NCBI RefSeq assembly: GCF_018614035.1
Contig: NZ_JAGGPA010000060.1
Span: 1 to 63,338 of the forward strand
Direction of reading: 5' to 3'
DNA: 63,338 bases
DNA from: Streptomyces sp. ISL-96
Lineage (GTDB): Bacteria > Actinomycetota > Actinomycetes > Streptomycetales > Streptomycetaceae
Position numbers and translations under genes: made by a program. The notes beneath the pieces are model-generated. The model saw nothing but the letters and a program-made list of their open reading frames with translations. It was not told the DNA's origin and did no database searches. Positions 37,526-46,493 of the stretch are shown one piece after another. Position 1 is the stretch's first letter. The number at the start of each line of letters is the position of its first letter.

Positions 37526-38563
37526 TCAGTGGCTGATCGGGTCGAGGACCATCGGCGCGATCTTGCCCTCCAGCATCGCCCCGAGCCCGAGCACGGAGCA
37601 GACGTCCGGCCGCTCCGCGATCTGCACCGGCATGCCCGTCGCGTCGCGCAGCATCTGGTCGAGGCCCGGCAGCAGCGCGCTGCCGCCGACCATCATGATC
37701 CCGCGGTCGGCGAGGTCGGCGACCAGGTCGGGCGGGCAGTCGCGCAGTACCTTCCCGATGCCGTCGAGCACGGCGGTGAGGGGCGTGTGGATGGCCTGGC
37801 GCACGGCGGCGGTGTCGACGTGGACGGAGCGGGCGAGGCCGGTGGCCACGTCCCGGCCGTGGATCTCGGTGGAGGCCGGGCCCTCCGCCGTCAGACCGTT
37901 GCCCCTGAGCGCCAGCTGGAGGGGGCGTACGGACTGGCTCGGCAGCATCAGCTCGTGCTGGTGGCGCAAGTGCTGGATCACGGCGTGGTCGATGGCGTTG
38001 CCGCCGACCGGGATGCGCTGGGCGGTGACGATCGAGCCGAGTGAAAGCACCGCCACCTGGGTGGTCGCCGCCCCGCACACCATGATCATGGTGGCGGACG
38101 GCTGTTCCACCGGCAGCCCGCAGCCGACGGCCGCGGCGATGAGGGTGTCGACGAGCTCGACGCGGCGCGCGCCGAGTCCGATGAGCGTTTCGACGGCCGC
38201 GCGCTGGGCGAGCGGGTCGCTGTCGTGGGGCGTGCAGGCGGCGGCGCGCAGCCGTGGCTTGCGGCGGAGCTGGCGCCGGAGCTTCTCCCCGATGAGGTGG
38301 CGCAGCATGCGCTGGGCCATTTCGATGTCGACGACGGTGCCGCCGGAGACGGGGCGTACGACACGGATGTAGTCGGGCGTACGGCCGGTCATCTGTTCGG
38401 CGAAGGCACCGACGGCGATGAGCGCGCCGGTGCGGGTGTTCACGGCGGCCACACTCGGCTCGTCGACGACGAGCCCGACACCCTTCACGAAAACCCGGGT
38501 CCTGGCGGCCCCGAGATCGACGGCGATATGGCAACGGCGCAACTGCTCAAGACTGACGGTCAC
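37526..38563 (-). CDS. mbl: MreB-like actin homologue Mbl
   Basis: Actin-family cytoskeletal protein of 345 residues. IAVDLGAARTRVFVKGVGLV is phosphate loop 1, TMIMVCGAATTQVAVLSL is phosphate loop 2, and IMMVGGSALLPGLDQML is the adenosine motif. The length is close to MreB but divergent, matching the Mbl of Streptomyces, which acts in spore-wall formation and is not essential for growth. MTVSLEQLRRCHIAVDLGAA is the natural start. No mreC/mreD genes are next to it, as expected for mbl. Confidence 0.9.
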   Translation of the reverse strand: MTVSLEQLRRCHIAVDLGAARTRVFVKGVGLVVDEPSVAAVNTRTGALIAVGAFAEQMTGRTPDYIRVVRPVSGGTVVDIEMAQRMLRHLIGEKLRRQLRRKPRLRAAACTPHDSDPLAQRAAVETLIGLGARRVELVDTLIAAAVGCGLPVEQPSATMIMVCGAATTQVAVLSLGSIVTAQRIPVGGNAIDHAVIQHLRHQHELMLPSQSVRPLQLALRGNGLTAEGPASTEIHGRDVATGLARSVHVDTAAVRQAIHTPLTAVLDGIGKVLRDCPPDLVADLADRGIMMVGGSALLPGLDQMLRDATGMPVQIAERPDVCSVLGLGAMLEGKIAPMVLDPISH

Positions 38564-38735
38564 GGCAGGTTCTCCCGAGAGCGCTGACGGACCGGCGGGT
38601 GCCGGTCCTGCTTCGCATCGTGCGGGGGCCGGTGGCCGGGCGCGCGCTGGGTGAGCCGGTCGGGCGTACGAGCTGACACCGTGCCAGGGGCGGGTGGACG
38701 CCCGGCCGCGGCCTTCTGCGCCGGTCCGGCCTAGG

Positions 38736-39323
38736 TTACGGGCCGTCAGGAAGGCCGACGCGCTGCAGCAAACCCCAGGTGAACTCCGCGACGCACGGTT
38801 TACCGTCGGGCAGCGTCAGCCCGAGCCGCCACCGGGTCGGCGCCGTTCCCTCCATCGGGCGAGCCGGCGGGAAGGCGCGGGCCACCTCGTCGACGGTGCA
38901 CGACCACGGGCGCAGGTCGTCGGCCGTACGCAGCTCGGGGGCCGGGGTGCCGGGGGCACGTACCAGCCATTCGTTCCATACGGCGCCACCCGGCGCGGTG
39001 AGCACCTCGAAGCGCAGGCCGGGCCAGAGCGGCACCGGCCAGGTCAGGGCGTCGCACTCCAGGTCGCCGATCCTGCGGCGTACGGATGTGTCGGGCGGAC
39101 CCAGCACGGAGCGGTAGCGCGCCACGGAGCCGCGCGCCCGCGGCGAACGCACCATGGCCTGCCAGCGGCGATTGGCCTCGCGCATGTCCGCGAGCGTCAC
39201 TCCGAGCTCGCGGCGGGCGTCCTCGACCAGGTCGGGCTGGTGGTCGGCCATCCGGCGCAACAGCACCAGCTGGAAATCGAGCGGCCCGAAGGGATGTGTG
39301 CCCGGATGCGTGCCCGTATGCAT
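38736..39323 (-). CDS. Conserved hypothetical protein, 195 residues
   Basis: Soluble protein not recognised. It opens MHTGTHPGTHPFGPLDFQLV, with a Thr-His-Pro repeat, then a helical segment (ADHQPDLVEDARREL). A globular part follows with LRFEVLTAPGGAVWNEWLV, and it ends near LTLPDGKPCVAEFTWGLLQR. No membrane segments or known catalytic motif. AGGA lies 8 nt before the ATG at 39323. It is divergent from the zinc-ribbon membrane protein gene. Confidence 0.75.
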   Translation of the reverse strand: MHTGTHPGTHPFGPLDFQLVLLRRMADHQPDLVEDARRELGVTLADMREANRRWQAMVRSPRARGSVARYRSVLGPPDTSVRRRIGDLECDALTWPVPLWPGLRFEVLTAPGGAVWNEWLVRAPGTPAPELRTADDLRPWSCTVDEVARAFPPARPMEGTAPTRWRLGLTLPDGKPCVAEFTWGLLQRVGLPDGP

Positions 39324-39435
39324 ACGTCCATCCTGCCCTGCCCTGCTGACACGCCGTGGTATACGCGCTTCCACACAAGATTCTCACAGGACCGGTTCCC
39401 GATGTTGACCGTGGGACGCATAGCCTGCGTGCGCC

Positions 39436-40320
39436 ATGGACTACTGCTACTCCTGCCGCAGGCACCTCAACGGCGCTCTGGCCTGTGCCGGATGCGGAGC
39501 CCCCGTCGGTGACCTCGGCCACGCCGCCCCCGAGGCGCCCTCGGAACACGACGCCCGTCACGACGGCCACCACGCTGGTTATGGCCACGACGACCGTTAC
39601 GACAGCAGTGACCACTACGACGTTGACGACGGTGACTACGGTCACGAAGAAGCCGCCGCCGCGCCCGCCGATCCCGCCCCGGCCGCCGCCCCCGGCCGCG
39701 CCGCCCGGCGTGCGAATAGTGCCCGCAGGGCCCGTAGTGCCCGCAGGGCGCACCGTCGCCGGGGCCGCAAAGCGGTCCTCGTCTGCATGGGCCTGGTGCT
39801 GGCCGGCGGCGTGCTGAGCCTGGCCGAGCTCGCCACGGAGTCCGGGGGCGAGGGGTGGGTGTCCGGTGCCATAGACGGTGAGGACGAAGCCGAAGGCGAA
39901 GGCGACGGCGAAGGCGACGGCGAGGGTGCCGCGAGCCGGCCGACCGCGGCCGGTGCCGGGGGGACCGCCGGCACCGGCGGGACCGGGAGTGTGGAGGTGG
40001 ATCCGTCGGCGTCGGCGCGTTCCGCCTCGGCCTCGGCCTCCGCCTCGGGCAGCAGCTCGCCGTCCGCCAAGCCTTCGAAGTCCGCGTCGGCGAAGGCCAC
40101 GGACGCCGCCACCGCCACCGCAACCGCGTCCAATCCGCAGTGGGCGCCCGGTGGCGCGCCGTCGGAGCCGCGGGGCGGCGCGTCGTCCGCTCCCGAGCCC
40201 GCGCCGCCGCCCCCACCGCCGCCGGCGTCGTCCGCGGACCCGGACCCCGCACCCGATCCGACGCCGCCGCAGCCCACGCCGACCGAGACCTGCGACCAGT
40301 TCCTGTGGTGGTGCACCTGA
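39436..40320 (+). CDS. SCO2400-family zinc-ribbon membrane protein
   Basis: Protein of 294 residues. The N-terminal zinc ribbon has CYSCRRHLNGALACAGCG (two CxxC pairs), followed by a His/Asp-rich stretch and a basic repeat (RRARSARRAHRRRGRK). A single membrane helix AVLVCMGLVLAGGVLSLA is at about 113-130. The exterior is very low in complexity (EGEGDGEGDGEG, then Ser/Ala and Pro runs) and ends DQFLWWCT. Matches the SCO2400 family by its N-terminus. Function unknown; a cell-envelope sensor or anchor is inference. Confidence 0.85.
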   Translation: MDYCYSCRRHLNGALACAGCGAPVGDLGHAAPEAPSEHDARHDGHHAGYGHDDRYDSSDHYDVDDGDYGHEEAAAAPADPAPAAAPGRAARRANSARRARSARRAHRRRGRKAVLVCMGLVLAGGVLSLAELATESGGEGWVSGAIDGEDEAEGEGDGEGDGEGAASRPTAAGAGGTAGTGGTGSVEVDPSASARSASASASASGSSSPSAKPSKSASAKATDAATATATASNPQWAPGGAPSEPRGGASSAPEPAPPPPPPPASSADPDPAPDPTPPQPTPTETCDQFLWWCT

Positions 40321-40348
40321 GCCGGAACCGGCCCGGCTGACCCGAGGG

Positions 40349-40771
40349 TCAGTGCCCGAGCATCCGTTTCAGCAGGTCACGCAGCGCGGTGCGCTCGTCG
40401 TCCGACAGCTCGCCCAACGGTTCTCGCGCGAAGCTCAGCGATTCGCGCAGCCTGGCCGCGGTCCGCAGCCCGTCCTCCGTGGCGGCGGCGAGTTTGACGC
40501 GCCGGTCGGCCGGGTCCGGCTGCCGCTCGACCAGCCCGCGCGCTTCCAGCCGGTCGACGATGCCGGTGACATTCGACGGCTCGCACTTCAATTTCTTCGC
40601 TATGCGCCGCATGGGCATCGCCTCGATGGACAGCAGCCCCAGCACGCGCGCCTGGGCGCCGGTGAGTGCGTGCTCGGCCGCGGCCTCGTCGTACTCCTCG
40701 TGGTAGCGGGACACGACCTCGCCGATGAGCTCGACGACTTCGAGGGTCAGAGGGTCTGTACGAGGGGCCAT
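40349..40771 (-). CDS. MarR-family transcriptional regulator
   Basis: Winged-helix repressor of 140 residues. Motifs: HALTGAQARVLGLLS, the recognition region MRRIAKKLKCEPSNVTGIVD, the wing VERQPDPADRRVKLAA, and C-terminal dimer helices. It has no conserved N-terminal redox cysteine of OhrR, although an ohr gene is nearby. The only cysteine seen is in the recognition helix (KLKCEPS). ATG at 40771 has AGGA 8 nt upstream; in-frame starts at 40780 and 40789 are alternatives. It diverges from the NADP-dependent oxidoreductase it probably represses. Confidence 0.9.
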   Translation of the reverse strand: MAPRTDPLTLEVVELIGEVVSRYHEEYDEAAAEHALTGAQARVLGLLSIEAMPMRRIAKKLKCEPSNVTGIVDRLEARGLVERQPDPADRRVKLAAATEDGLRTAARLRESLSFAREPLGELSDDERTALRDLLKRMLGH

Positions 40772-40787
40772 GCATGCCATCCTACCC

Positions 40788-40808
40788 ATTTACTTGACAA
40801 TCTTAAAT
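40788..40808. promoter_or_regulatory. Candidate MarR operator in the divergent promoter
   Basis: An AT-rich imperfect palindrome with outer arms ATTTA and TAAAT and an inner TTGACAA half-site pair, unusually AT-rich for this genome. It is 17-37 nt before the MarR start and overlaps a TTGACA -35-like box (40794-40799) for the divergent oxidoreductase. This is the expected location of an autoregulatory MarR site. Confidence 0.55.
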
Positions 40809-40864
40809 ATCCAGGCGCATGGTTGTTTCAGTACATGAAGCTTTTCCAAGGAGGTCGCACCCCC

Positions 40865-41884
40865 ATGACCGCACTGCCCACGACCGGCCGCTCCTGGCAC
40901 CTCGTCGCCCGCCCGCACGGCTGGCCCAAGCCGGAGGACTTCGTGCTGCGCGAGGCCCCCGTGACCGAGCCGGCCGAGGGTCGCATCCTGGTCCGCAACC
41001 TCCACTTCTCGGTCGACCCCTATATGCGCGGCCGGATGAATGACGTGAAGTCGTACGTCCCGCCCTTCAGGCTGGACCAGCCGATGGACGGCGGCGCGGT
41101 CGGCGAGGTCATCGCCTCCGCCGACGAGCGGTTCGCCGTCGGCGACCACGTCCTGCACGGTCTCGGGTGGCGCGAGTACGCCGACGTACCCGCCAAGCAC
41201 GCGACCAAGGTCGACGCCGCGCTCGCCCCGCTCTCCGCCTACCTCGGCGTCCTGGGCATGACGGGCCTCACCGCCTACGCGGGCCTCTTCGAGGTCGCCT
41301 CCTTCAAGGAGGGCGACGCCGTCTTCGTCTCCGGCGCGGCCGGCGCCGTCGGCAGCCAGGTCGGCCAGATGGCGAAGCTGCGGGGCGCCTCGCGCGTCAT
41401 CGGCTCGGCGGGCTCCGACGAGAAGGTCAAGCACCTCGTCGAGGACCTCGGCTTCGACGCCGCCTTCAACTACAAGAACGGGCCGGTCGCGGAACAGCTG
41501 CGCGAGGCCGCGCCGGACGGCATCGACGTCTACTTCGACAACGTCGGCGGCGACCACCTCGAAGCCGCCATCGGCTCACTGAACGTGCACGGCCGCGCCA
41601 CCATCTGCGGCATGATCGCGCAGTACAACAACACGGAGTCCACACCGGGCCCGCGCAACATGGCGCTGATCATCGGCAAGCGACTGCGGCTCCAGGGTGT
41701 TCTGGTCGGCGACCACACCGCGCTCCAGCCGCAGTTCGTCGAGGATGTCTCGGGCTGGATCCGCACGGGTGAGCTCAAGTACAGCGAGACGGTCGTCGAG
41801 GGCATCGAGAACGGCTACGACGCGTTCGTCGGTCTGCTGCGTGGCGAGAACACCGGCAAGATGATCGTTTCGCTCACCCGATAA
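40865..41884 (+). CDS. NADP-dependent oxidoreductase (medium-chain, zinc-independent)
   Basis: Enzyme of 339 residues in the leukotriene B4 dehydrogenase/curcumin reductase-like MDR group: SVDPYMRGRM near the N-terminus, the cofactor motif VSGAAGAVGSQVGQMAKL, YFDNVGGDHLEAAI and the ENTGKMIVSL ending. It reduces the double bond of an alpha,beta-unsaturated carbonyl using NADPH. AAGGAGG about 9 nt upstream is a strong ribosome site, supporting ATG 40865. It is divergent from MarR, likely its regulator, and followed by ohr after 67 nt. Confidence 0.91.
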   Translation: MTALPTTGRSWHLVARPHGWPKPEDFVLREAPVTEPAEGRILVRNLHFSVDPYMRGRMNDVKSYVPPFRLDQPMDGGAVGEVIASADERFAVGDHVLHGLGWREYADVPAKHATKVDAALAPLSAYLGVLGMTGLTAYAGLFEVASFKEGDAVFVSGAAGAVGSQVGQMAKLRGASRVIGSAGSDEKVKHLVEDLGFDAAFNYKNGPVAEQLREAAPDGIDVYFDNVGGDHLEAAIGSLNVHGRATICGMIAQYNNTESTPGPRNMALIIGKRLRLQGVLVGDHTALQPQFVEDVSGWIRTGELKYSETVVEGIENGYDAFVGLLRGENTGKMIVSLTR

Positions 41885-41951
41885 GCTCGCCATCAGCCGT
41901 CGCGGTCGTGGGCGCGAGTCGCGGCGTACAAAGCAGGAGGAATACCTCAGC

Positions 41952-42380
41952 ATGACCATTCTCGACATAGACGTGAAGTACACCGCTGTCGCCACCGCCG
42001 AGAACGGCCGTGACGGCCGCGTCGCGACGGACGACGGCAAGCTGGACGTTGTCGTCAACCCGCCGAAGGAAATGGGCGGCAGCGGCGCCGGCACCAACCC
42101 GGAGCAGCTCTTCGCCGCCGGTTACAGCGCGTGCTTCCAGGGTGCGCTGGGTGTTGTCGCGCGCAAGGAGAAGGTGGACATCTCCGGCTCGACCGTGACC
42201 GCGAAGGTCGGGATCGGCTCGAACGCGAACGGTGGCTTCGGGCTTGAGGTCGCGATCAGCGCGAGCATCCCGAACGTGGATGAGGCGACTGCGCGGGATC
42301 TGCTGGAGAAGGCGCACCAGGTGTGCCCGTACTCGAACGCGACCCGTGGCAACATCAAGGTCGAGCTGGCGCTCGTCTGA
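41952..42380 (+). CDS. ohr: Organic hydroperoxide resistance protein Ohr
   Basis: Thiol peroxidase of 142 residues in the Ohr/OsmC fold. The two redox cysteines are in AAGYSACFQGAL and HQVCPYSNATRGN, and the conserved NPEQLFAAGY motif is present. It reduces organic hydroperoxides with lipoyl-dependent reducing power. AGGAGGAATACCTCAGC precedes the ATG, a strong site. It is transcribed behind the MDR oxidoreductase and ends at a 16-bp hairpin. Confidence 0.96.
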   Translation: MTILDIDVKYTAVATAENGRDGRVATDDGKLDVVVNPPKEMGGSGAGTNPEQLFAAGYSACFQGALGVVARKEKVDISGSTVTAKVGIGSNANGGFGLEVAISASIPNVDEATARDLLEKAHQVCPYSNATRGNIKVELALV

Positions 42381-42410
42381 CGCCGGACGCCGCTCGCACT
42401 GCGTGCCCCC

Positions 42411-42448
42411 CGAAGGGCCGCACCCCGCGCAAGGGGTGCGGCCCTTCG
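42411..42448. terminator. Bidirectional hairpin terminator between ohr and the M14 peptidase
   Basis: CGAAGGGCCGCACCCC and GGGGTGCGGCCCTTCG form a 16-bp perfect stem with a 6-nt loop. It lies 31 nt after the ohr stop and 51 nt before the convergent peptidase stop, so it can serve both. Confidence 0.85.
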
Positions 42449-42498
42449 CCGCAGCCGCCGGAGGGGCTGGACGGGTGCGGGGCGATCCTGATCCCGGA

Positions 42499-45093
42499 TC
42501 AGCCCGCCGAGTTCATCAGCGCCCGCCCGACCTGCGCGAAAGCGCCCTTCGGGTGCGCCCGGAACAGCGGCTCCGTACCGAACAGCACGACACCCGCGCC
42601 GCCCTTCGCCGACGTACCGCTGACGACAGCCGCCTTGCCGGCCGCGTCCCGCGGCCCGCCGCCGCCGTCCTGCGCCGCCCGCCAGTGGCCCGACACGAGC
42701 GGGTTCCCGGCGCCGTACGACTGGTCGACGCGGACGCCCGGACCGAGGTCGGTGAACCACATCGGTGAGTAGACGAAGGTGTGTTCCGGCGCGCCGCCCG
42801 TCACTGGACCGCCCGCGTTGACGACCCGGACGACGCCGTTCGCGTCCCCGTTGCCCTCGACCGGCTTTGCCGCCAGCAGCCCGGCTTCGGCGTTGAGCGC
42901 CGCCCCCGCCGAGCCGCGCCCGACCACGCCGCCGCCCCCGGCGACGAACGCGTCGAACGCGCCGCGCGCGGCCGCGTCGAGCTTCCCGTACTCCAGCCCG
43001 GACGACACGAACAGCACGTCCGCCGCGGACCAGTCGAACGAGCCGGCGTTGAGCGCCGCCGTCGAGACCGGCAGGACCTCGAAGCCCATCTCGCGCAGCG
43101 CGAACAGCTCGCCGGGTGTGACCGCCGCCACGACCCGCGTGCGGTGCAGCGCGGCGACCCCCTTGGCCTTGGTGGCGTGGAAGGCGACGCCGAACCGGCC
43201 CGCGAGCGTGGCGGCCTTCTTGCGGGCCGAGGCGGGCACGAGCACGCTGCCGTCGGCCGTACGCCGCACCTGAACCCCGTCCCGGAGCAGGGAGTTGAGC
43301 GCGGCCAGCTCCCGGGGATCGTCGAGCCGCAGCGAGAGGTCGCCGCGCGGAGCGACGTAACCGGCCGGCGACGCGGCACGGACCGTACGCCCCGGAACAT
43401 CCACCCCACCCGGAGCCTTCTGCACCTTCTCCACGCTCGCGCCCCACAGCAGACCGAGGCTCCAGCCCGAGATGTCGTACATCGTTGAGACGTCCGCGCT
43501 GATGTCCCGGCCCTCGTGCAGGATCACATTGGCCAGACCCCGCTTGGGCTGGCGCATGTCGACGACGTACGAACCGGCCTCGTACGACCGCCCGCCGAGC
43601 CGGAAGTCCCGGCGCGCGCGCTCGACCCGCACGTCATTGGCGACCAGGTGGTCGACGAGCCGGGCCGCCGCCGTCGCGGAGCGCTGACCGCGCCCCGCCG
43701 GGACGACGTACGCCCGCGGGAAGTCCGTCGTGTAGACGTCCTCCGGGCCGATCCCCGGCACGCCCGGAACCGTCTCCTGCGACACCGGCACCTGCGCGGC
43801 ACCCACCGAGCCGCGCCGGAACGTCTCGATCTGGTCGGCCACGACCGAAGACCGCTTCTCGGCCGTGTAATCGAGGGTCGCGCGCATCGCCGCGCCCGCT
43901 ATGTCCGTATTGATAGCGGCCCTGCGACGCAGCTCAGTGACCGGCAGCGTGTCGTACGACCGGTTGTTGACCTGCATCGGGAACTCGACCGTGTGCGCCG
44001 CGACCGCGCCCTGGAACGGCATGTACTGCGGCGTGAAGATCGGCGGCCAGTCGTCCCAGCCCTCCTCCTGGTCGCGGAAGGGGATGACGGCGGGCTCGAC
44101 GCCGTCCTTCGCCGCCGTATAACCGAGGCCGTTGACGGCGGCCTCCATCCCCAGGGCGTTGGCGTAGGAATTCTTGAGGAAGAGGTCGTACTCGTAATTC
44201 TCGCCGTGCGGCGGGGTCGTCGGCTCGATCAGCGTGCCGTTGACGTACCCGTGCAGGTCGATCATGACGGCCGGCTGCTTGTCGATGGCGATCTGCCGGA
44301 TCGCGCGCGCCTCGGGCTGGGTGGCGGTGATGAAGTCCCGGTTGAGGTCGAAGCCGTTGGCGTTCGCGCGGGTGCCCGCGATCCGACCGTCGGGATTGGC
44401 GGTCACATTGAGATAGATACGGGTCTTCGCCAGCAGGTCGGCGGTCTTGCGGTCCTTCGCCTTCGCCAGGTCCTCGATGAGTTCGAGGGCGGCGTCCGTG
44501 CCCTCCCACTCATTGCCATGGATGTTGTTGTTGATGAACACCGGTGCTTTGTAAGAGGCCTTGATACGCCGGTCCTTGGCGGCGGCGGCCGGCGAATTCT
44601 CAATGATCTCCCGCATCCGCTCCTGCTCACGGGCCTCGCGGTCGCTCTCCGGCGCGGTGAGCGTCACCAGATACAGCTGATGCCCGCCGGCGGACCGCCC
44701 GGCGACCTCGACGCTGACGCGATCGCTGCCCAGCTTCTGCAGCTCGTTGAGCTTGGGGGCGATGGAGTGGTACGGCGTGAGGCCCAGCTTGATGGACTTG
44801 TCGGCTGGATTCGGTGCGGGCGGGGTCAGGTGGGTACGGCGCGGATACCCGCCGCCGCCCTGCCGCGCACCGGCGGACGCCCGTCCGGCGTCGAGCGCCG
44901 TCGCGGCGGCGCCCGCCGGGGTACGCGCCGCCTGCCCCTGCCCGGCGGCGGCCCGCTCCCGGTGAACGCCGTGCCCGTCACCGCCGCCGGGAGGAGGGCC
45001 GGGCTGGGCGGTGGCGGGGACGGGGAAGAGCAGGACTGCGGACGCCATGGCGGCGGTGGTGATGAGAAGAGGTCTTGGTATGCCTGTGCCCAT
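42499..45093 (-). CDS. Secreted M14-family zinc carboxypeptidase
   Basis: Exported protease of 864 residues. The signal peptide MGTGIPRPLLITTAAMASAV and downstream ATAQP precede a Gly/Ala-rich prosegment (to about 90). The M14 catalytic domain has zinc ligands in NNNIHGNEWEGTDAA (His-x-x-Glu) and MIDLHGYVNG, the NPDG and ANANGFDLNRDF loops, and the TVEFP ending with its catalytic Glu. A long C-terminal half (about 440-864) has FALREMGFEVLPVST and a GGG loop typical of these large Streptomyces peptidases. Converges with ohr. Confidence 0.91.
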   Translation of the reverse strand: MGTGIPRPLLITTAAMASAVLLFPVPATAQPGPPPGGGDGHGVHRERAAAGQGQAARTPAGAAATALDAGRASAGARQGGGGYPRRTHLTPPAPNPADKSIKLGLTPYHSIAPKLNELQKLGSDRVSVEVAGRSAGGHQLYLVTLTAPESDREAREQERMREIIENSPAAAAKDRRIKASYKAPVFINNNIHGNEWEGTDAALELIEDLAKAKDRKTADLLAKTRIYLNVTANPDGRIAGTRANANGFDLNRDFITATQPEARAIRQIAIDKQPAVMIDLHGYVNGTLIEPTTPPHGENYEYDLFLKNSYANALGMEAAVNGLGYTAAKDGVEPAVIPFRDQEEGWDDWPPIFTPQYMPFQGAVAAHTVEFPMQVNNRSYDTLPVTELRRRAAINTDIAGAAMRATLDYTAEKRSSVVADQIETFRRGSVGAAQVPVSQETVPGVPGIGPEDVYTTDFPRAYVVPAGRGQRSATAAARLVDHLVANDVRVERARRDFRLGGRSYEAGSYVVDMRQPKRGLANVILHEGRDISADVSTMYDISGWSLGLLWGASVEKVQKAPGGVDVPGRTVRAASPAGYVAPRGDLSLRLDDPRELAALNSLLRDGVQVRRTADGSVLVPASARKKAATLAGRFGVAFHATKAKGVAALHRTRVVAAVTPGELFALREMGFEVLPVSTAALNAGSFDWSAADVLFVSSGLEYGKLDAAARGAFDAFVAGGGGVVGRGSAGAALNAEAGLLAAKPVEGNGDANGVVRVVNAGGPVTGGAPEHTFVYSPMWFTDLGPGVRVDQSYGAGNPLVSGHWRAAQDGGGGPRDAAGKAAVVSGTSAKGGAGVVLFGTEPLFRAHPKGAFAQVGRALMNSAG

Positions 45094-45184
45094 GCGTATC
45101 TCCGGGTGCGTCGGAAGCGATCAGAGATGATCGGTACGCAGGGTCTACCTGTCGAATCCCGCAACTACAAGGGGGCGTTGAGCC

Positions 45185-45688
45185 ATGCCGACTCTGCCGA
45201 TGAACGCGAACCTGACACGACTGCGCGAGGATCACGCCCAGGCCCTTCTCGCCTTCGAGCTGGAGAACCGCGCCTACTTCGCGCGGTCCGTGCCCGACCG
45301 CGGCGACGACTACTTCACCCACTTCCCGGCCCGGCACGCCGCCCTGCTCGCCGAGCAGGACACCGGCCTGTGCCACTTCCACCTGCTCCTGGACGACCAC
45401 GGCACGGTCCTCGGTCGCGTCAACCTGGTCGACGTCACGGACGGAACCGCCGACCTCGGCTACCGCATCGCCGAACACGCCACCGGCCGCGGCCTGGCCG
45501 TCGCCGCCGTACGGGAAATCCGAGCACGCGCCGCCACCGAATACGCCCTCACCGCCCTCACCGCCGCCACCACGACCGACAACCCCGCCTCCCACACGGT
45601 CCTGACCCGCAACGGCTTCGTCCCGGTCGGCGGCATCGACCTGGACGGCAAGCCGGGTACGCGGTATCAGCTCCGCCTCGGCCAGTAG
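45185..45688 (+). CDS. GNAT-family N-acetyltransferase
   Basis: Enzyme of 167 residues with the GNAT fold. GTVLGRVNLVDV gives strand 4, DLGYRIAEHATGRGLAVAAV gives the acetyl-CoA-binding motif A (RxxGxG-like, here GRGLA), and NPASHTVLTRNGFVPVG gives motif B. RimJ-like substrates are likely; the target is unknown. AAGGGGG lies before ATG 45185, and ATG 45200 is an alternative start. It is followed after 13 nt by the EI24 gene. Confidence 0.87.
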   Translation: MPTLPMNANLTRLREDHAQALLAFELENRAYFARSVPDRGDDYFTHFPARHAALLAEQDTGLCHFHLLLDDHGTVLGRVNLVDVTDGTADLGYRIAEHATGRGLAVAAVREIRARAATEYALTALTAATTTDNPASHTVLTRNGFVPVGGIDLDGKPGTRYQLRLGQ

Positions 45689-45701
45689 ATAGGCTGTTCG
45701 C

Positions 45702-46493
45702 ATGCGTGATCTCGGGGTTGGCTTCGGTTATCTGATGAAGGGCCAGCGGTGGGTCGGCCGGCACGGCAAGTCCTACGGCTTCGGGCTGCTGCCCGGCCTG
45801 GTGACCTTCGTGCTGTACGTCGGTGCCCTCATCGGGCTCGCCTACGGCGCCGACGACTTCACCGCCTGGGCCACCCCCTTCGCCGACGACTGGGGCTCGC
45901 CCTGGCTCGGCCTCTTCCGGGGTGCGCTGACCGCCCTGCTCTTCGCCCTCGCGCTGTTCCTCGCGGTGATCACCTTCACCGCCGTGACGCTGCTCGTCGG
46001 CCAGCCCTTCTACGAGGAACTGTCCGAGCGCGTCGACCGCTCCGTCTCCCCCGATGGCACCGCCCCCGAGTCCGGCCTCCCGCTGATCCGGGAACTGTGG
46101 ATCTCCGCCCGCGACAGCGTGCGCGTCCTCAGCCGGGTGGTGCTGTACGGCGTTCTGCTCTTCGCCTGCGGTTTCATCCCCGTCGTCGGCCAGACCGTCG
46201 TCCCTGTGGTCGGCTTCTGCGTCTCCGGGTTCTTCCTCGCGGAGGAGCTGGCGGCGGTGGCCCTCCAGCGCCGCCGCGTCGAGCTGAAGCAGCGCCTCAC
46301 CCTGCTGCGTGGCCGCCGCCTGCTCACCCTCGGCTTCGGCGTCCCGCTCACCCTCGCGTTCCTCGTGCCGCTGGTCGCCGTCTTCCTGATGCCGGGCGCG
46401 GTGGCCGGCGCGACGCTGATGACGCGTGACCTGCTGGAGGAGCCGTCGGCCGACGCGGACGACGTGGCGACGCTGCCGCCCCTCACGGCGTAG
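45702..46493 (+). CDS. EI24/CysZ-like membrane protein
   Basis: Protein of 263 residues opening VGFGYLMKGQRWVGRHGKSY, typical of EI24-domain proteins. About five hydrophobic spans are seen: FGLLPGLVTFVLYVGALIGLAY, LFALALFLAVITFTAVTLLV, VLYGVLLFACGFIPVVGQTV and LTLAFLVPLVAVFLMPGAV among them. The CysZ branch moves sulfate, but no sulfate genes are near. It overlaps the interrupted C-N hydrolase gene by 11 nt on the opposite strand. Confidence 0.88.
   Translation: MRDLGVGFGYLMKGQRWVGRHGKSYGFGLLPGLVTFVLYVGALIGLAYGADDFTAWATPFADDWGSPWLGLFRGALTALLFALALFLAVITFTAVTLLVGQPFYEELSERVDRSVSPDGTAPESGLPLIRELWISARDSVRVLSRVVLYGVLLFACGFIPVVGQTVVPVVGFCVSGFFLAEELAAVALQRRRVELKQRLTLLRGRRLLTLGFGVPLTLAFLVPLVAVFLMPGAVAGATLMTRDLLEEPSADADDVATLPPLTA

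Noticed and set aside
35796..38534. 912-codon minus-strand frame across matB, kinase and mbl
   Set aside because: Arg-rich without domains; in the same region three proteins with clear family motifs use other frames.
40349..40771. Considered as OhrR for the nearby ohr gene
   Set aside because: The N-terminal sensing Cys of OhrR is absent and the gene is paired divergently with the oxidoreductase rather than with ohr.
42122..43447. Long minus-strand frame opposite ohr and the M14 gene
   Set aside because: Gly/Arg-rich low-information sequence without domains; M14 in the correct frame has zinc motifs.
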